Shown: positions 1 through 9,578, numbered from the stretch's first letter. The stretch: 64,000 nt of DNA from Massilia sp. Leaf139 (GCF_001424165.1 NZ_LMOJ01000026.1:124001-188000), one strand, 5' to 3'. Program-made: numbers and translations. The notes: a model not told the origin generated them from the letters alone.

Positions 1-373
1 TCCGGGCGCGATCAAGGTCGCCTTGCGTTCGATTCCCCACCTGTTCTGCGTGACCGATTCCACGGCGGCCGCCGGCATGCCCGACGGCGAATACATGCTG
101 GGACGCCAGGTCGTCCACAAATGCATGGGCGGCGTGCGCCTGGCCGACGGCACCCTGGCCGGCTCGACCCTCACCATGGACGGCGCGCTGCGCAACCTGG
201 TCAAGATCGGCCTGCCGCTGGCGGAAGCTTCGCGCCGCGTCTCGACCAATGCCGCCGACTACCTCGGCGAAACGCAGCGCGGCCGCCTCGCGCCCGGCTG
301 CCATGCCGACTTCGTCGTGCTCGACCGCGACCTCAACATCAACGCCGTGTATATCGAAGGAGAAGCGCTGTGA
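1..373 (+). CDS. nagA: N-acetylglucosamine-6-phosphate deacetylase, C-terminal part (cut by window start)
   Basis: The last 123 or so codons of a deacetylase that removes acetate from GlcNAc-6-phosphate in cytoplasmic amino-sugar catabolism. The visible part carries the family's C-terminal signatures: VTDSTAAAGMPDGEY, the GSTLTMDGALRNLV segment, and the end of the amidohydrolase barrel at GCHADFVVLDRD. The zinc-binding N-terminal half lies outside the window, so catalytic completeness cannot be judged. The TGA stop overlaps the GTG start of the next gene by 4 bp, which indicates translational coupling in a nag operon. Confidence 0.9.
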   Translation, partial: PGAIKVALRSIPHLFCVTDSTAAAGMPDGEYMLGRQVVHKCMGGVRLADGTLAGSTLTMDGALRNLVKIGLPLAEASRRVSTNAADYLGETQRGRLAPGCHADFVVLDRDLNINAVYIEGEAL

Positions 374-1404
374 CCGCCCCCGAAACCTCACTCATGCTGC
401 AGGAAGCCATGTCCGCCGGCGACTGCGTGGCCCTGCAACTATCGCAGGACGGCGAGCGCTATGCCGAACTGGGACGCACCCTGCGTTCGACGCACTTCCA
501 CAGCGCCGTCACGGTGGCGCGCGGCAGCTCGGATCACGCTTCCAGCTATGTCGCCTACCTGATCATGTCGCGCATGGGACGCCTGGTCACCTCGCTGCCG
601 ATGTCGCTCGTCACGCTCTATAAGTCGCCGCTGGCGACGGCGGACACCCTGGCGATCTCGATCTCGCAATCGGGCCAGAGTCCGGACGTGGTCGAGCCGA
701 TCAAGTATTTCCGCGACGGCGGCGCCACCACGGTGGCGCTGGTGAACGACGCCGACTCGCCCCTGGCCCAGACCGCCGCCTGGACGATGCCCCTGCATGC
801 CGGCAAAGAGCAGAGCGTGGCCGCGACCAAGAGTTTCATCACGAGCCTGGTCGCCGGCGCGCGCCTGGTGGCCGAATGGCAGGACGACGCCGAACTGCGC
901 GCGGGCCTGGCCGCCCTGCCGGATGCCCTGCGCGCCGCATCCCAGGTGGACTGGTCGGCGGCCATTGAGGTGCTGGCGCCGGCGCGCAACATCATGGTGG
1001 TCGGTCGCGGCATCAGCTTCCCGGTCGCGCTGGAAGCGGCCCTGAAATTCAAGGAAACCTCGGCCCTGCAGGCCGAAGCCTTTTCCGGCGCCGAGATCAA
1101 GCACGGCCCGATGGCGCTGATCGAGGACGGCTACCCGCTGCTGATCTTCGCCACCCGCGGCCCGGCGCAGGCCGGCCTGGTGGCCCTGGCCGCGGAGATG
1201 CGCGGACGCGGCGCGCGCGTGCTGCTGGCCGCGCCCGAGGACATCGCCGAGCGCGACCTGATTCTGCCCGTCGCGGCCACGCCCGACCTCGACCCGATCG
1301 TCGCGATCCAGGCCTTCTATGTGATGGCCGCCCGCCTGTCCAAGGCGCGCGGCATGGATCCGGATCGCCCGCGCCACCTGAGCAAAGTCACGAAGACCAA
1401 CTAA
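370..1404 (+). CDS. SIS-domain sugar-phosphate isomerase/deaminase (NagB-II/GlmS C-terminal type)
   Basis: A 344-residue protein made of two SIS domains and lacking the glutaminase domain of GlmS. Recognisable motifs are ARGSSDHASSYVAYL and SISQSGQSPDVVEP in the first SIS domain, and ALKFKETSALQAEAFSGAE plus the GlmS-like tail DPDRPRHLSKV in the second. Between nagA and nagZ it most likely deaminates and isomerises glucosamine-6-phosphate to fructose-6-phosphate (NagB-II role); that assignment is inferred from context. I chose GTG at 370 because it gives a 4-bp overlap with nagA; ATG at 394 is an alternative. Confidence 0.82.
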   Translation: MTAPETSLMLQEAMSAGDCVALQLSQDGERYAELGRTLRSTHFHSAVTVARGSSDHASSYVAYLIMSRMGRLVTSLPMSLVTLYKSPLATADTLAISISQSGQSPDVVEPIKYFRDGGATTVALVNDADSPLAQTAAWTMPLHAGKEQSVAATKSFITSLVAGARLVAEWQDDAELRAGLAALPDALRAASQVDWSAAIEVLAPARNIMVVGRGISFPVALEAALKFKETSALQAEAFSGAEIKHGPMALIEDGYPLLIFATRGPAQAGLVALAAEMRGRGARVLLAAPEDIAERDLILPVAATPDLDPIVAIQAFYVMAARLSKARGMDPDRPRHLSKVTKTN

Positions 1405-1426
1405 GGCAACCAAGCAAACCAAGAAG

Positions 1427-2995
1427 ATGCAGACTACCGACGAACTGAGGAAACTGGCCGGACAGCTGATCATGGTGCGCCTGTTCGGCACCGAACTGGA
1501 CGCCGAGACCGCCGCCTTCCTGGCCCGGAACCGGGTGCGCGGCGCGTGCCTGTTCCGCCAGAACATGGTCGACGCAAGCCAGCTGACGCGCTTCACTGCC
1601 GGCCTGCGCGAAGTGATGGGCGGCGAAGCCCTGATCGCGCTGGATCAGGAAGGCGGCGCCGTGGTGCGCTCGACCTGGGTGCCGGCGCCGCCTTCGGCGA
1701 TGGCGCTCGGCGCCGCGGACGATCCGATTCTTGCGCGCGAAGTCGGCGCCGCCGTGGCGCGCGCGGTGCGTTCGCTCGGCTTCAACTGGAACTTCGCACC
1801 GGTGCTGGACTTGAACAACAACCCGCACAACCCCGTCATCGCCGAACGCTCCTTCGGCGCCGACCCGGCCACGGCGACGCGCATTGCGCTGGCCTGGATG
1901 GAAGGCAGCGAATCCGAGGGCGTGGCCTGCTGCGTCAAGCACTTCCCCGGGCACGGCGACACCCACGTCGACTCGCACCGCGACCTGCCGACCGTCGACA
2001 AACCCCTGGCAGAACTGGAGCGCTTCGAATTCGCGCCGTTCCGGATGGCGGCGCCCTTCGCTCCCGCCATGATGACCGCCCACATCGTCTATCCGGCGCT
2101 CGACCCCGACTACCCAGCCACCATGTCGCGCCGCATCCTGAACGGCATCCTGCGCGAGCAGTGGAATTACGGCGGCGTGATCATCACCGACGGCATGGAC
2201 ATGCACGCGATCGCGCACCGCTACGGCGCCGGCCAGGCCGCCGTGCGCGCCCTGGTCGCGGGCGCCGACATGGTGATGGCGATCGGTTCGCGCGAGACCC
2301 AGGAAGAAACGATCGCGGCGATCGCCGCCGCCATCGCCGCGGGCGAACTGCCGCTGGCCGAGGTCGAGGCGCGCCTGGCGCGTCTGAAGCAGCTCGCGGA
2401 CGCGCACCCGGCCGGCGGCGCGGCGCGGCCCCGTGCCGGCGTCGCCGCGGCCTCAGGCTGCGAAGTCGCGGTGAGCGCGGCACCCGGCGCCGACGAAGCC
2501 CCGATCTACAGCACCGACGACGCCGACCGCGCCCTGATGGCGCGCGCCTGGGCGCGCGGCCTGAGCAGCCGCGGCGCCGTGCGCCGTCCGCCGCAGGGTG
2601 CGCGCCTGCGCCTGGTGGCGCGCCAGGACGTGGTCAGCGACGGCGTCTCGGAAGCGGGCGTGCCGGCGGCCACCATTGCCGCCTCCCTCGCGCAGCGCTA
2701 CGACGTCGAGCTGATGACCTTCGCCGATGCCGACAGCTTCGACTGGAACGCGCTGCCGCAGGACGGCCGCTTCACGATCCTCGCCTCGACCTCGCGCCGC
2801 CGCTACGGCGCCCACGTACGCGCCACCTGGCGCCCCGACTTGCACCTGGCCCTGTGGAACCCCTACCAGGCGCTCGACGTCGAGGCCCCGGCCCTGATGA
2901 CCTATGGCTTCGCGGCACCGGCCCTGGCCGCCGTCAACGCCTGGCTGGCGGGCGAGATCGAGGCCACTGGCCATTGCCCGGTGCCGGGCTTCTAG
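1427..2995 (+). CDS. nagZ: beta-N-acetylhexosaminidase, glycoside hydrolase family 3
   Basis: A 522-residue GH3 enzyme expected to remove GlcNAc from anhydromuropeptides or chitooligosaccharides. The NagZ signature is present: ALDQEGGAVVR, NFAPVLDLN, and KHFPGHGDTHVDSHRDLP with the catalytic-loop histidine, followed by ITDGMDMHAI, which supplies the aspartate nucleophile. The barrel occupies about residues 1-330. The remaining 190 residues form a C-terminal extension longer than in classical single-domain NagZ (about 340 residues). There is no signal peptide, so it is probably cytoplasmic. It starts 22 bp after the SIS gene as third gene of the nag operon. Confidence 0.86.
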   Translation: MQTTDELRKLAGQLIMVRLFGTELDAETAAFLARNRVRGACLFRQNMVDASQLTRFTAGLREVMGGEALIALDQEGGAVVRSTWVPAPPSAMALGAADDPILAREVGAAVARAVRSLGFNWNFAPVLDLNNNPHNPVIAERSFGADPATATRIALAWMEGSESEGVACCVKHFPGHGDTHVDSHRDLPTVDKPLAELERFEFAPFRMAAPFAPAMMTAHIVYPALDPDYPATMSRRILNGILREQWNYGGVIITDGMDMHAIAHRYGAGQAAVRALVAGADMVMAIGSRETQEETIAAIAAAIAAGELPLAEVEARLARLKQLADAHPAGGAARPRAGVAAASGCEVAVSAAPGADEAPIYSTDDADRALMARAWARGLSSRGAVRRPPQGARLRLVARQDVVSDGVSEAGVPAATIAASLAQRYDVELMTFADADSFDWNALPQDGRFTILASTSRRRYGAHVRATWRPDLHLALWNPYQALDVEAPALMTYGFAAPALAAVNAWLAGEIEATGHCPVPGF

Positions 2996-3008
2996 ACACC
3001 TGTCTCGG

Positions 3009-3045
3009 CATTGCGTTTCCGTGAATCAAACACGGTAACGCAATG
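3009..3045 (+). terminator. hairpin after nagZ, possible transcript end
   Basis: CATTGCGT and CCGTG pair with CACGG and ACGCAATG across two 2-nt internal mismatches and a 7-nt loop, 14 bp after nagZ. No U-tract follows, so this may be an mRNA-stabilising or Rho-associated structure instead of an intrinsic terminator. Further on, at about 3124-3142, a near-palindrome TTTGCCCAAGCTTGGCAAA lies upstream of the TPR gene and could be an operator. Confidence 0.4.
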
Positions 3046-3194
3046 TAACGCCGGCCCCGGCGCGCCCTCGCCTGCGGCACAATTGCGCCGCAGGGTTCCA
3101 GGCGTTTTATGGGACAATGTACGTTTGCCCAAGCTTGGCAAAATCACCATCTTGCCGCGGATTTGTACCGCTCATCTTTTTAGAAGGATCATTC

Positions 3195-4556
3195 ATGTCC
3201 CAACTCCGCCTTGCTCGCCTGTGCCTGCTGCTGGCTGCCGTCGGCCTGAACAGCGCACCCGCCCTGATGACGAGCGCCCACGCCCAGAAGGAAGCTGCGC
3301 CTGCGGCCGCGCCGGCCAATACCGTGCGCCCCGAGCTGGCCAAGCTGCTCGATTCGAACGCGCTGCAGCAGCTGATCGCCGCCAAGAACGCGGCTGAGGT
3401 GCAGAACCGCATCACCCAGGCCGAAGCGATCGCCAACCGCACGCCTTACGAGAACTACATTCTCAACCGCATCAAGATGGCGCATGCCTCGATGACGGGC
3501 AACAACCAGGGCATCCTGACCGCGGGCGAGGCCGTCATCAGTTCCGGTTTCGAGCCGAAGGATTCGCAGGCGCGTCTGATCCTGGCGATGGGCAACATCC
3601 AGTTCAACGCCAAGAACTACGCGGCCGCCACCGAGCAGCTCAAGCGCTATGAAGCGACGGGCGGCGACATGAGCGAAGCCGGCCCGCTGCTGGCGCGCTC
3701 GCTGTACCTGAACAAGGACTACGCCGGCGCCAAGACCTACCTGCAGCGCTCGATCGAGCAGACCGAAAAGGCCGGCAAGACGCCGTCGCTGGAAGACCTG
3801 AAGCTGATGCTGAGCGCCGTCCACGAGAGCAAGGACACGGCCGGCTACGAGAGCACGGTGCACAAGCTGGTGCGTTACTACCCGAGCGACGAATACTGGA
3901 ACGAACTGATCCGTGTGAGCGTGATCCGCAAGCCGGGCTTCAGCCAGGACAACTACCTGCCGCTGCTGCGCCTGCAGTTCGCCGCCACCAAGACGCTGCG
4001 CGAAGAGGACTACATCGACCTGGCCGAAAGCGCCCTGCGCGACGGCTTCCCGACCGAAGCGAAGAACGCGCTCGACGCCGGCTATGCCGCGGGCGTGCTG
4101 GGCAAGGGCGCCAACGCCAAGGCCCACAACGCGCTGCGCGCCCGTGCCGACAAGGGCGCGGCCGACGACGCCAAGAACATCGCCGCGGGCGAAGCCTCTG
4201 CCGCCAAGGCCAAGAGCGGCGCCGGCCTGGTCAACCTCGGCTGGGCCTACTCGACCATGGGCCAGCACGACAAGGGCATCGGCTTCATCCAGCAAGGCAT
4301 CGCCAAGGGCGGCCTGAAGCAGCCCGACGAAGCCAAGCTGCGCCTGGGCGCCGCGCAAGCCAAGGCCGGCCGCAAGGACGACGCGATCAAGACCTTCGAG
4401 AGCGTCAAGGCCGGCGGCGGCCTGTCGGATGTGGCCCGCGTCTGGGTCATGTCGCTCCAGCAGCCGGCGGCGGGCGCGGCCCCTGCGGCCACCGCGGCCA
4501 CGGCCGCGCCGGCAACCGGCGCCGTGACCACGGCGGCGCAGCCAGCGGTCAAGTAA
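3195..4556 (+). CDS. exported tetratricopeptide-repeat protein
   Basis: A 453-residue protein with a Sec-type signal peptide: Arg near the N-terminus, a LCLLLAAVGL core, and probable cleavage after SAHA near residue 30. The mature part is helical with TPR-like units, for example around AMGNIQFNAKNYAAATEQL and LVNLGWAYSTMGQHDKGI, and it ends in an Ala/Pro/Thr-rich tail. This suggests a periplasmic scaffold. Function is unknown. ATG 3195 was chosen because it starts the signal peptide; the frame stays open further upstream, but with no signal-like sequence. An intrinsic terminator follows directly. Confidence 0.75.
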   Translation: MSQLRLARLCLLLAAVGLNSAPALMTSAHAQKEAAPAAAPANTVRPELAKLLDSNALQQLIAAKNAAEVQNRITQAEAIANRTPYENYILNRIKMAHASMTGNNQGILTAGEAVISSGFEPKDSQARLILAMGNIQFNAKNYAAATEQLKRYEATGGDMSEAGPLLARSLYLNKDYAGAKTYLQRSIEQTEKAGKTPSLEDLKLMLSAVHESKDTAGYESTVHKLVRYYPSDEYWNELIRVSVIRKPGFSQDNYLPLLRLQFAATKTLREEDYIDLAESALRDGFPTEAKNALDAGYAAGVLGKGANAKAHNALRARADKGAADDAKNIAAGEASAAKAKSGAGLVNLGWAYSTMGQHDKGIGFIQQGIAKGGLKQPDEAKLRLGAAQAKAGRKDDAIKTFESVKAGGGLSDVARVWVMSLQQPAAGAAPAATAATAAPATGAVTTAAQPAVK

Positions 4557-4579
4557 GCTCCGGCTTCTGTAAAAGCAAG

Positions 4580-4614
4580 AGCGGGCGGACGCGAATGGCG
4601 TCGCCCGCTTTTTT
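4580..4614 (+). terminator. Rho-independent terminator of the TPR gene
   Basis: AGCGGGCGGACGC pairs with GCGTCGCCCGCT (one bulged G, loop GAATG), followed immediately by six T. It lies 24 bp downstream of the TPR stop codon. Confidence 0.9.
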
Positions 4615-4691
4615 ATTGCCGCGACCGTTCGGCAGCGAACAGCGGCGCCGGCGCGCTTTGCCGATAATCGGCCTTCATCACAGGAGGTTGC

Positions 4692-5762
4692 ATGGTATCG
4701 GTACGCACGGGGCAAGCGCCGCCAAAGCTGGAACGCGAGGAGTTCCGCCGCAAATTCATGGACGGTTTCTTCGACCCGGCCTACGCGCAGGTGTCGAGCG
4801 AACTGGCGGCAGTCGAGGAAGTGGCCTGGCAGGCCTACCTGGACAAGCGCAAGGCGCCACGCACGGTGAAAGCGGGCCCCGGCTTCGCCGATCCCGACTA
4901 CGACCTGTCGATCGAATGGAAGGAAGCGCACGAGCGCCTGCTGGCGGCCGAACTGCACCAGAAGAACCCGGCCACGCCCAGCCGCATCCTCCTGATCAAC
5001 GCCTCCGCGCGCAACGACGGCAGCTGCCCTGGCGAAATGTCGAAGTCCTGGCGCCTGACAAAGATCGCGCGCGACACGCTGGCCGCGGCCGGCATCGAGA
5101 CCGACCTGCTCGACCTGTCGCGCCTGACCTCCGACTACGACCGCCACATCCATCCCTGTAAGGCCTGCGCCTCGACCGCCATGCCGCTGTGCCACTGGCC
5201 GTGCAGCTGCTACCCGAACCATGCCGAACGCCAGACCGGCGACTGGATGAACGAGATCTACGAGCGCTGGGTGGCCGCGCACGGAATCCTCATCCTGACC
5301 CCGGTCTACTGGTACCAGACCCCCTCCACCTTGAAACTCATGATCGACCGCCTGGTCTGCGCCGACGGCGGCAATGCCGACCCGAGTTCGACCCACGGCA
5401 AGGACGCGCATAAAGCCAAGGAGATGGAACTGGCCGGCTGGGACTACCCGAAGCACCTGGCCGGGCGCGCCTTCGGCGTCGTCGTGCATGGCGACGTGGC
5501 CGGGATCGAAGGCACGCGCCGCTCGCTGACGGACTGGCTGAACTGGATGGGACTGGTCGACGCGGGCAGCTTCGGCACCCTCGACCGCTTCATCGGCTAT
5601 TACGAGTCGTATGCCGAGAGCCACGAGACGCTCGACCGGGATACCGATGTGCAGGAAGAAGTGCGCAACGTGGCGCGCGCCGTGGCCATGACGGTGGCCG
5701 ATCTGCGCGCCGGCCGCGTGGTGCCGCCGTCGGCGAAGCTGAAGACGCCGCGGCCGAAATAG
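4692..5762 (+). CDS. flavodoxin-fold NAD(P)H-dependent oxidoreductase with Cys-rich insert
   Basis: A 356-residue protein. Residues 1-95 form an uncharacterised charged N-terminal region. From about residue 97 there is a flavodoxin-like NADPH:FMN reductase fold (RILLINASARNDGS, then GILILTPVYWYQTPSTLKLMIDR), consistent with FMN binding. Between these is an unusual cysteine cluster, C156, C159, C167, C171 and C173, which could bind metal or an Fe-S centre. A strong AGGAGG sits 4 bp before ATG 4692. It is monocistronic and convergent with the SDR gene, with a composite repeat between the stops. The substrate is unknown. Confidence 0.75.
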   Translation: MVSVRTGQAPPKLEREEFRRKFMDGFFDPAYAQVSSELAAVEEVAWQAYLDKRKAPRTVKAGPGFADPDYDLSIEWKEAHERLLAAELHQKNPATPSRILLINASARNDGSCPGEMSKSWRLTKIARDTLAAAGIETDLLDLSRLTSDYDRHIHPCKACASTAMPLCHWPCSCYPNHAERQTGDWMNEIYERWVAAHGILILTPVYWYQTPSTLKLMIDRLVCADGGNADPSSTHGKDAHKAKEMELAGWDYPKHLAGRAFGVVVHGDVAGIEGTRRSLTDWLNWMGLVDAGSFGTLDRFIGYYESYAESHETLDRDTDVQEEVRNVARAVAMTVADLRAGRVVPPSAKLKTPRPK

Positions 5763-5769
5763 AAATAAT

Positions 5770-5939
5770 GTAGGGTGGGCACTCCGTGCCCACGCGGAAC
5801 TGCATGTGCATGTCGAAATGTGACGCCTGGCTGCGTGGTCTGGTATTCGCACGCTTTGCGGGTGGCACCGGTATAACCGCGTGGGCTCAGAGAGCCCGGT
5901 GAAACCGTGATCGATGCCATTGGCATCGATCACCCCTAC
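5770..5939. repeat. composite repeat element with GTAG ends (copy 1)
   Basis: A 170-bp block filling the gap between two convergent genes. It opens with GTAGGGTGGGC...GCCCACGCG, a REP-like palindrome, and closes with the inverse head ...GATCACCCCTAC, so both outer ends read GTAG inward. Internally it contains GAGCCC/GGGCTC and a perfect inverted pair, TGATCGATGCCA with TGGCATCGATCA (5908-5931). A related block occurs at 63516-63692. Confidence 0.6.
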
Positions 5940-5942
5940 AAA

Positions 5943-6737
5943 TCAAATAGCGGTCAAGCCACCGTCCACCGACAACTCATGCCCGGTCACGAACGAGGAT
6001 TGATCGGAGCACAGCCACAGCACCGCATTCGCAATCTCCGCCGGTTCCGCGAAGCGTCCCATCGGGTGTGCGGCGCGCAGTTTCTTTTCCAGGCTCGGCT
6101 CGCGCGTGAAGGCGCGCGCCAGCATCGGCGTGCGCACGGCGCCGGCGCACAGCGCGTTGATACGGATGCCCTCTTTCGCATGTTCGAGCGCCGCGCTCTT
6201 GGTGAGGCCGGCGAGCGCGTGCTTGCTGGCGGCATAGACCGACTGGCCGGGCGCGCCGACCGTGCCGAAGGCCGAGGACAGGTTGACGATGGCCCCGCTG
6301 CCCTGCTTGCCCATCTGGCGCAGCTGGTATTTCATCGACAGCCAGACGCCCTTGACGTTGACGTCCATGATGCGGTCGTAGGCGGCTTCCTCGCACTCGG
6401 CCAGGCGCGCGCCCTCCTCGAACAGCCCGGCGCTGTTGACGGCGCAGTCCAGGCGGCCGTAGTGGTGCACCGTCTTGTCGACCATCGTCGCCACCTCGGC
6501 CGCGCGCGTCACGTTGACCGGCACGAACAGCGCCTTGCCGCCGTTCTCGACGATCATCGCGGCCGTCGAATGGCCGCCGTCGACGGCGACGTCGGCCACC
6601 ACCACCGCCGCGCCGGCGCGCCCGAAGGCGAGCGCCACCGCGCGACCGATGCCGCTGGCGGCGCCCGTCACCAGCACGACCTTGCCGGCGAAGCCGATGC
6701 CGGCCTGCTGTTGTTCCTGCTCTCTCCTGCCCTTCAT
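5943..6737 (-). CDS. short-chain dehydrogenase/reductase (classical SDR)
   Basis: A 264-residue classical SDR. It has the NAD(P)-binding TGAASGIG motif near the N-terminus, the NSAGLF segment equivalent to NNAG, the catalytic serine in NLSSAFG, and YAASK with the active-site Tyr and Lys, then the C-terminal ELSVDGGLTAI typical of the family. The substrate cannot be told. I prefer ATG 6737, which has a GGTGGGC upstream; GTG 6749 would add four residues and has no Shine-Dalgarno sequence. Confidence 0.85.
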   Translation of the reverse strand: MKGRREQEQQQAGIGFAGKVVLVTGAASGIGRAVALAFGRAGAAVVVADVAVDGGHSTAAMIVENGGKALFVPVNVTRAAEVATMVDKTVHHYGRLDCAVNSAGLFEEGARLAECEEAAYDRIMDVNVKGVWLSMKYQLRQMGKQGSGAIVNLSSAFGTVGAPGQSVYAASKHALAGLTKSAALEHAKEGIRINALCAGAVRTPMLARAFTREPSLEKKLRAAHPMGRFAEPAEIANAVLWLCSDQSSFVTGHELSVDGGLTAI

Positions 6738-6803
6738 GAACCGGCCCACCGTTAGATAATTCCAAAGAGCAACATTCTAACGTCCCGGGCCAGGTTTACC
6801 AAG

Positions 6804-9578
6804 TCATGGCGCTGCGCCGGGTTTCACCGCGGCCTTGTCCTGGTCGCCCGCCATCACCACCGACAGTTTGGCCGGATCGATCGCCTTGCGGAAGGCGGCG
6901 TTCAGCTGCGGCAGCGTGACGGCCATCAGCTTGGCCTCGAACTGGCGCGACCACTCGTAGGTGCGGTCGCGGTAGAGGTAGGACGTCCAGCCCGCGGCCA
7001 GCGCGCCGTCGTCGGCGCGGGTCTGCAGGCGCTGCTGCATCAGGCCGGACTTGGCGCCGGCCAGTTCGGCCGCCGTGAAGCCGTCCTTCACCGCGCGCGC
7101 CAGTTCGGCGCGGATCGCGCCGTCCAGGCGCTGCAGGTTCTGCGGCGCGGCGATGGCGCTGATGCCGAAGGCGCCGGCCCGATCCAGGTCGCCCGCTTCG
7201 AGCTGCGAGCCGCCGCCGTAGGACAGGCCGTCCTTCTGGCGGATGCGATCCATCAGGCGCGAGCGCAGGCCGCCCTCGCCGAAGATGTAATTGGCCAGCA
7301 TCAGGGCCGGATAATCGGCGTCGTCGATGTTCAGGTCGAGATTCAGGCGCGCGGTATAGAAGCCGTTCTCCTTGTCGGGCGTGTTCAGCGTGGTCTTCAG
7401 GGGCGCGATCTCGGCGTGGCGGCGCAGCACCGGCGCCACGTTGGCCGGGGCTTTCCACGCGCCGAACAGCTCGTCGACCAGGGGCACGATGGCTTGCGCG
7501 TCGAAGTCGCCGACGATCGCCATCTCGGCCGGCACGCTGCCGTAGAACTCGCGGTGGAAGGCGCGCAGCTCGTCCAGGCGCGCCGCGTTCAGTTCGGCCA
7601 GGTCGTCGTCGAAACTGTTCGCGTGGCGCACGTCGCCCTTCGGGTACAGGTCGAAATGGCGTGCCAGCGCGCGCGCCGCCACCGCCTGCGGTTCGGCGCG
7701 GCTGGCTTCCAGCGCGACCAGCGACTGGCGCCGCAACTGCTCGAATTCGGCCGCCGGGAAGGCCGGCTCCTTCAGCACGTGCGCCATCAGGCGCAGGGCC
7801 TCGGGCAGGTGCTCGCGCGTGGTCTGGAAGTGGGTCGGGCCGCCGGCGATTTTCAGGCGGTCGAATTCGTCCGAGAGCTGCTCGCGCGTGTAGCGGCTGG
7901 TGCCGCGCATCAGCATGGCGCCGGTCAGTTCGGGCACGGCGCCCTTGCCGAACAGGTTCTTCTCGTCGCCGATGTGCTGGCGCAGATTGACCGTCACCGC
8001 CTCGCCGCGGTTCTTTTTCGGCAGCAGCGCCAGCTTCACGCCGCGCGCGGTCGTCAGCTGGGTGCGCTTCATGATGTTGTCCTGGGTCGGCTCGAAATCC
8101 TCCGAGACCAGGGTCGAACTGGTGGCCTTGAAATCCTTCAGTATGCTCTCGACGCTGGGCGCCGGCGGAATGGTGGCGCGCTGCGGCGCATCCTCGGGCA
8201 GGAAGACGCCGGTGACGCGGTTGTCGCGCCGGAAGTAGCGCTTGGCGACGCTTGCCACCTCTTCGGCCGTGATGGTCTTGATGCGCTCGCGTCCCGTGAA
8301 GAACAGGCGCCAGTCGCCCAGCGCGATGGTCTCCGACAGCGCCACGCCGACCCGCTGCGGATCGTTCAGGCTGCGCTCCATCTCGTTCTCGTACATGCGG
8401 CGGATGCGCGCCATTTCCTCTTTCGTCGGCGGTGCGGCGCCGAAGCTTTCGACCGCCTCGGTCAGCGCGGCGCGCACCGGTTCGAGCGGCTCGCCCTTCT
8501 TGAGCACCGCGCCCACGTATTGCAGGCCAGGCGCGTAGCCGGTCTCGCCGAAGGTGAACACCTGGCTGGCCTTGCCGGTTTCGACCAGTCCCTTGTGCAG
8601 GCGTCCGGTCGGCACGTCGCCCAGGATGGCGGAGGCGAAGGCCATCACGTCGCTGTCGTCGTGCAGGCTCGACGGCACCTTATAGCCGAGCATGACGATC
8701 TGGACGTCGCCCTGGCGCCGCACGGCGAAACTGCGTTCGCCGTCCTGGGTCGGCTCGACCGTCCAGAAGGCGGGAAGTTGGCGCCTGGGCTTCGGGATGG
8801 CGCCGAATTGGCGCGCGATCTTGGCGAGCGTGGCGTTCGCGTCGAACTTGCCGGCGACGAGCAACACCGCGTTGTCGGGCTGGTAGTAGGTGCGGTAGAA
8901 GGCCTGCAGGTTCGCCAGGCGCACGTTCTCGATGTCGCTGCGGTTGCCGATCGTCGAGCGCCCGTAGCTGTGCCAGTCGTAGGCCACGCTCTGCATGCGC
9001 TTGACCAGCACGCCGGAGGGCGAATTCTCGCCGCTTTCGAATTCGTTGCGCACGACCGTCATTTCGGAATCGAGATCCTTCTGTGCGATGAAGGAACCAG
9101 TCATGCGGTCGGCTTCCATCTGCAGCGCCCAGTCCAGGTTCTCCTGCGAGGCCTGGAAGACTTCGTAGTAATTGGTGCGGTCGAGCGAGGTGGTGCCGTT
9201 GAAATCCATGCCGCGGTCGGCGAACTGGCGCGTGATGTCGGGGTTCTTCTTCGAACCCTTGAACAGCAGGTGTTCCAGCAGGTGCGCCATGCCGGTCTCG
9301 CCATAATTCTCGTGGCGCGAGCCGACCAGGTAGGTGACGTTGACGGTGACCGTGGGCCGCGAGTTGTCCGGGAACAGCAGCACTTTCAGGCCATTCGCGA
9401 GCCGGTATTCGGTGATGCCCTCGACCGAAGCGCCGAGGGTGACGCCTTTCGGCAGCGCCGCCTTGGGCGCGGCCAGGACGGCGCCTGGGGCGAGGAAGGT
9501 ACAGGCGGCAAAGGCGCCCGCGATCAGGTGCGCAGGGAGGCCGCGCTGGCTTCCCGGCAAAGTACGCGTCAAATTCAT
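6804..9578 (-). CDS. M16 family zinc metalloprotease (pitrilysin-like), double domain
   Basis: A 924-residue peptidase with a signal peptide (residues 1 to about 36, ending AVLAA), so periplasmic or exported. The N-terminal M16 domain has the inverted zinc motif H99-L-L-E102-H103 with downstream acidic residues. The second M16 half (about 480 onward) lacks HxxEH and is probably the inactive chamber partner, as in many bacterial two-domain M16 proteins. ATG 9578 begins the signal peptide, and GGGATG lies just upstream. It stands alone and probably degrades short peptides. Confidence 0.88.
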   Translation of the reverse strand: MNLTRTLPGSQRGLPAHLIAGAFAACTFLAPGAVLAAPKAALPKGVTLGASVEGITEYRLANGLKVLLFPDNSRPTVTVNVTYLVGSRHENYGETGMAHLLEHLLFKGSKKNPDITRQFADRGMDFNGTTSLDRTNYYEVFQASQENLDWALQMEADRMTGSFIAQKDLDSEMTVVRNEFESGENSPSGVLVKRMQSVAYDWHSYGRSTIGNRSDIENVRLANLQAFYRTYYQPDNAVLLVAGKFDANATLAKIARQFGAIPKPRRQLPAFWTVEPTQDGERSFAVRRQGDVQIVMLGYKVPSSLHDDSDVMAFASAILGDVPTGRLHKGLVETGKASQVFTFGETGYAPGLQYVGAVLKKGEPLEPVRAALTEAVESFGAAPPTKEEMARIRRMYENEMERSLNDPQRVGVALSETIALGDWRLFFTGRERIKTITAEEVASVAKRYFRRDNRVTGVFLPEDAPQRATIPPAPSVESILKDFKATSSTLVSEDFEPTQDNIMKRTQLTTARGVKLALLPKKNRGEAVTVNLRQHIGDEKNLFGKGAVPELTGAMLMRGTSRYTREQLSDEFDRLKIAGGPTHFQTTREHLPEALRLMAHVLKEPAFPAAEFEQLRRQSLVALEASRAEPQAVAARALARHFDLYPKGDVRHANSFDDDLAELNAARLDELRAFHREFYGSVPAEMAIVGDFDAQAIVPLVDELFGAWKAPANVAPVLRRHAEIAPLKTTLNTPDKENGFYTARLNLDLNIDDADYPALMLANYIFGEGGLRSRLMDRIRQKDGLSYGGGSQLEAGDLDRAGAFGISAIAAPQNLQRLDGAIRAELARAVKDGFTAAELAGAKSGLMQQRLQTRADDGALAAGWTSYLYRDRTYEWSRQFEAKLMAVTLPQLNAAFRKAIDPAKLSVVMAGDQDKAAVKPGAAP

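Noticed and set aside
3189..5933. Open reading frame of over 900 codons on the minus strand
   Set aside because: It runs antisense to the TPR and reductase genes, has an Arg/Ala/Val/His-rich composition of no known family, and reflects the high GC of the plus-strand genes.
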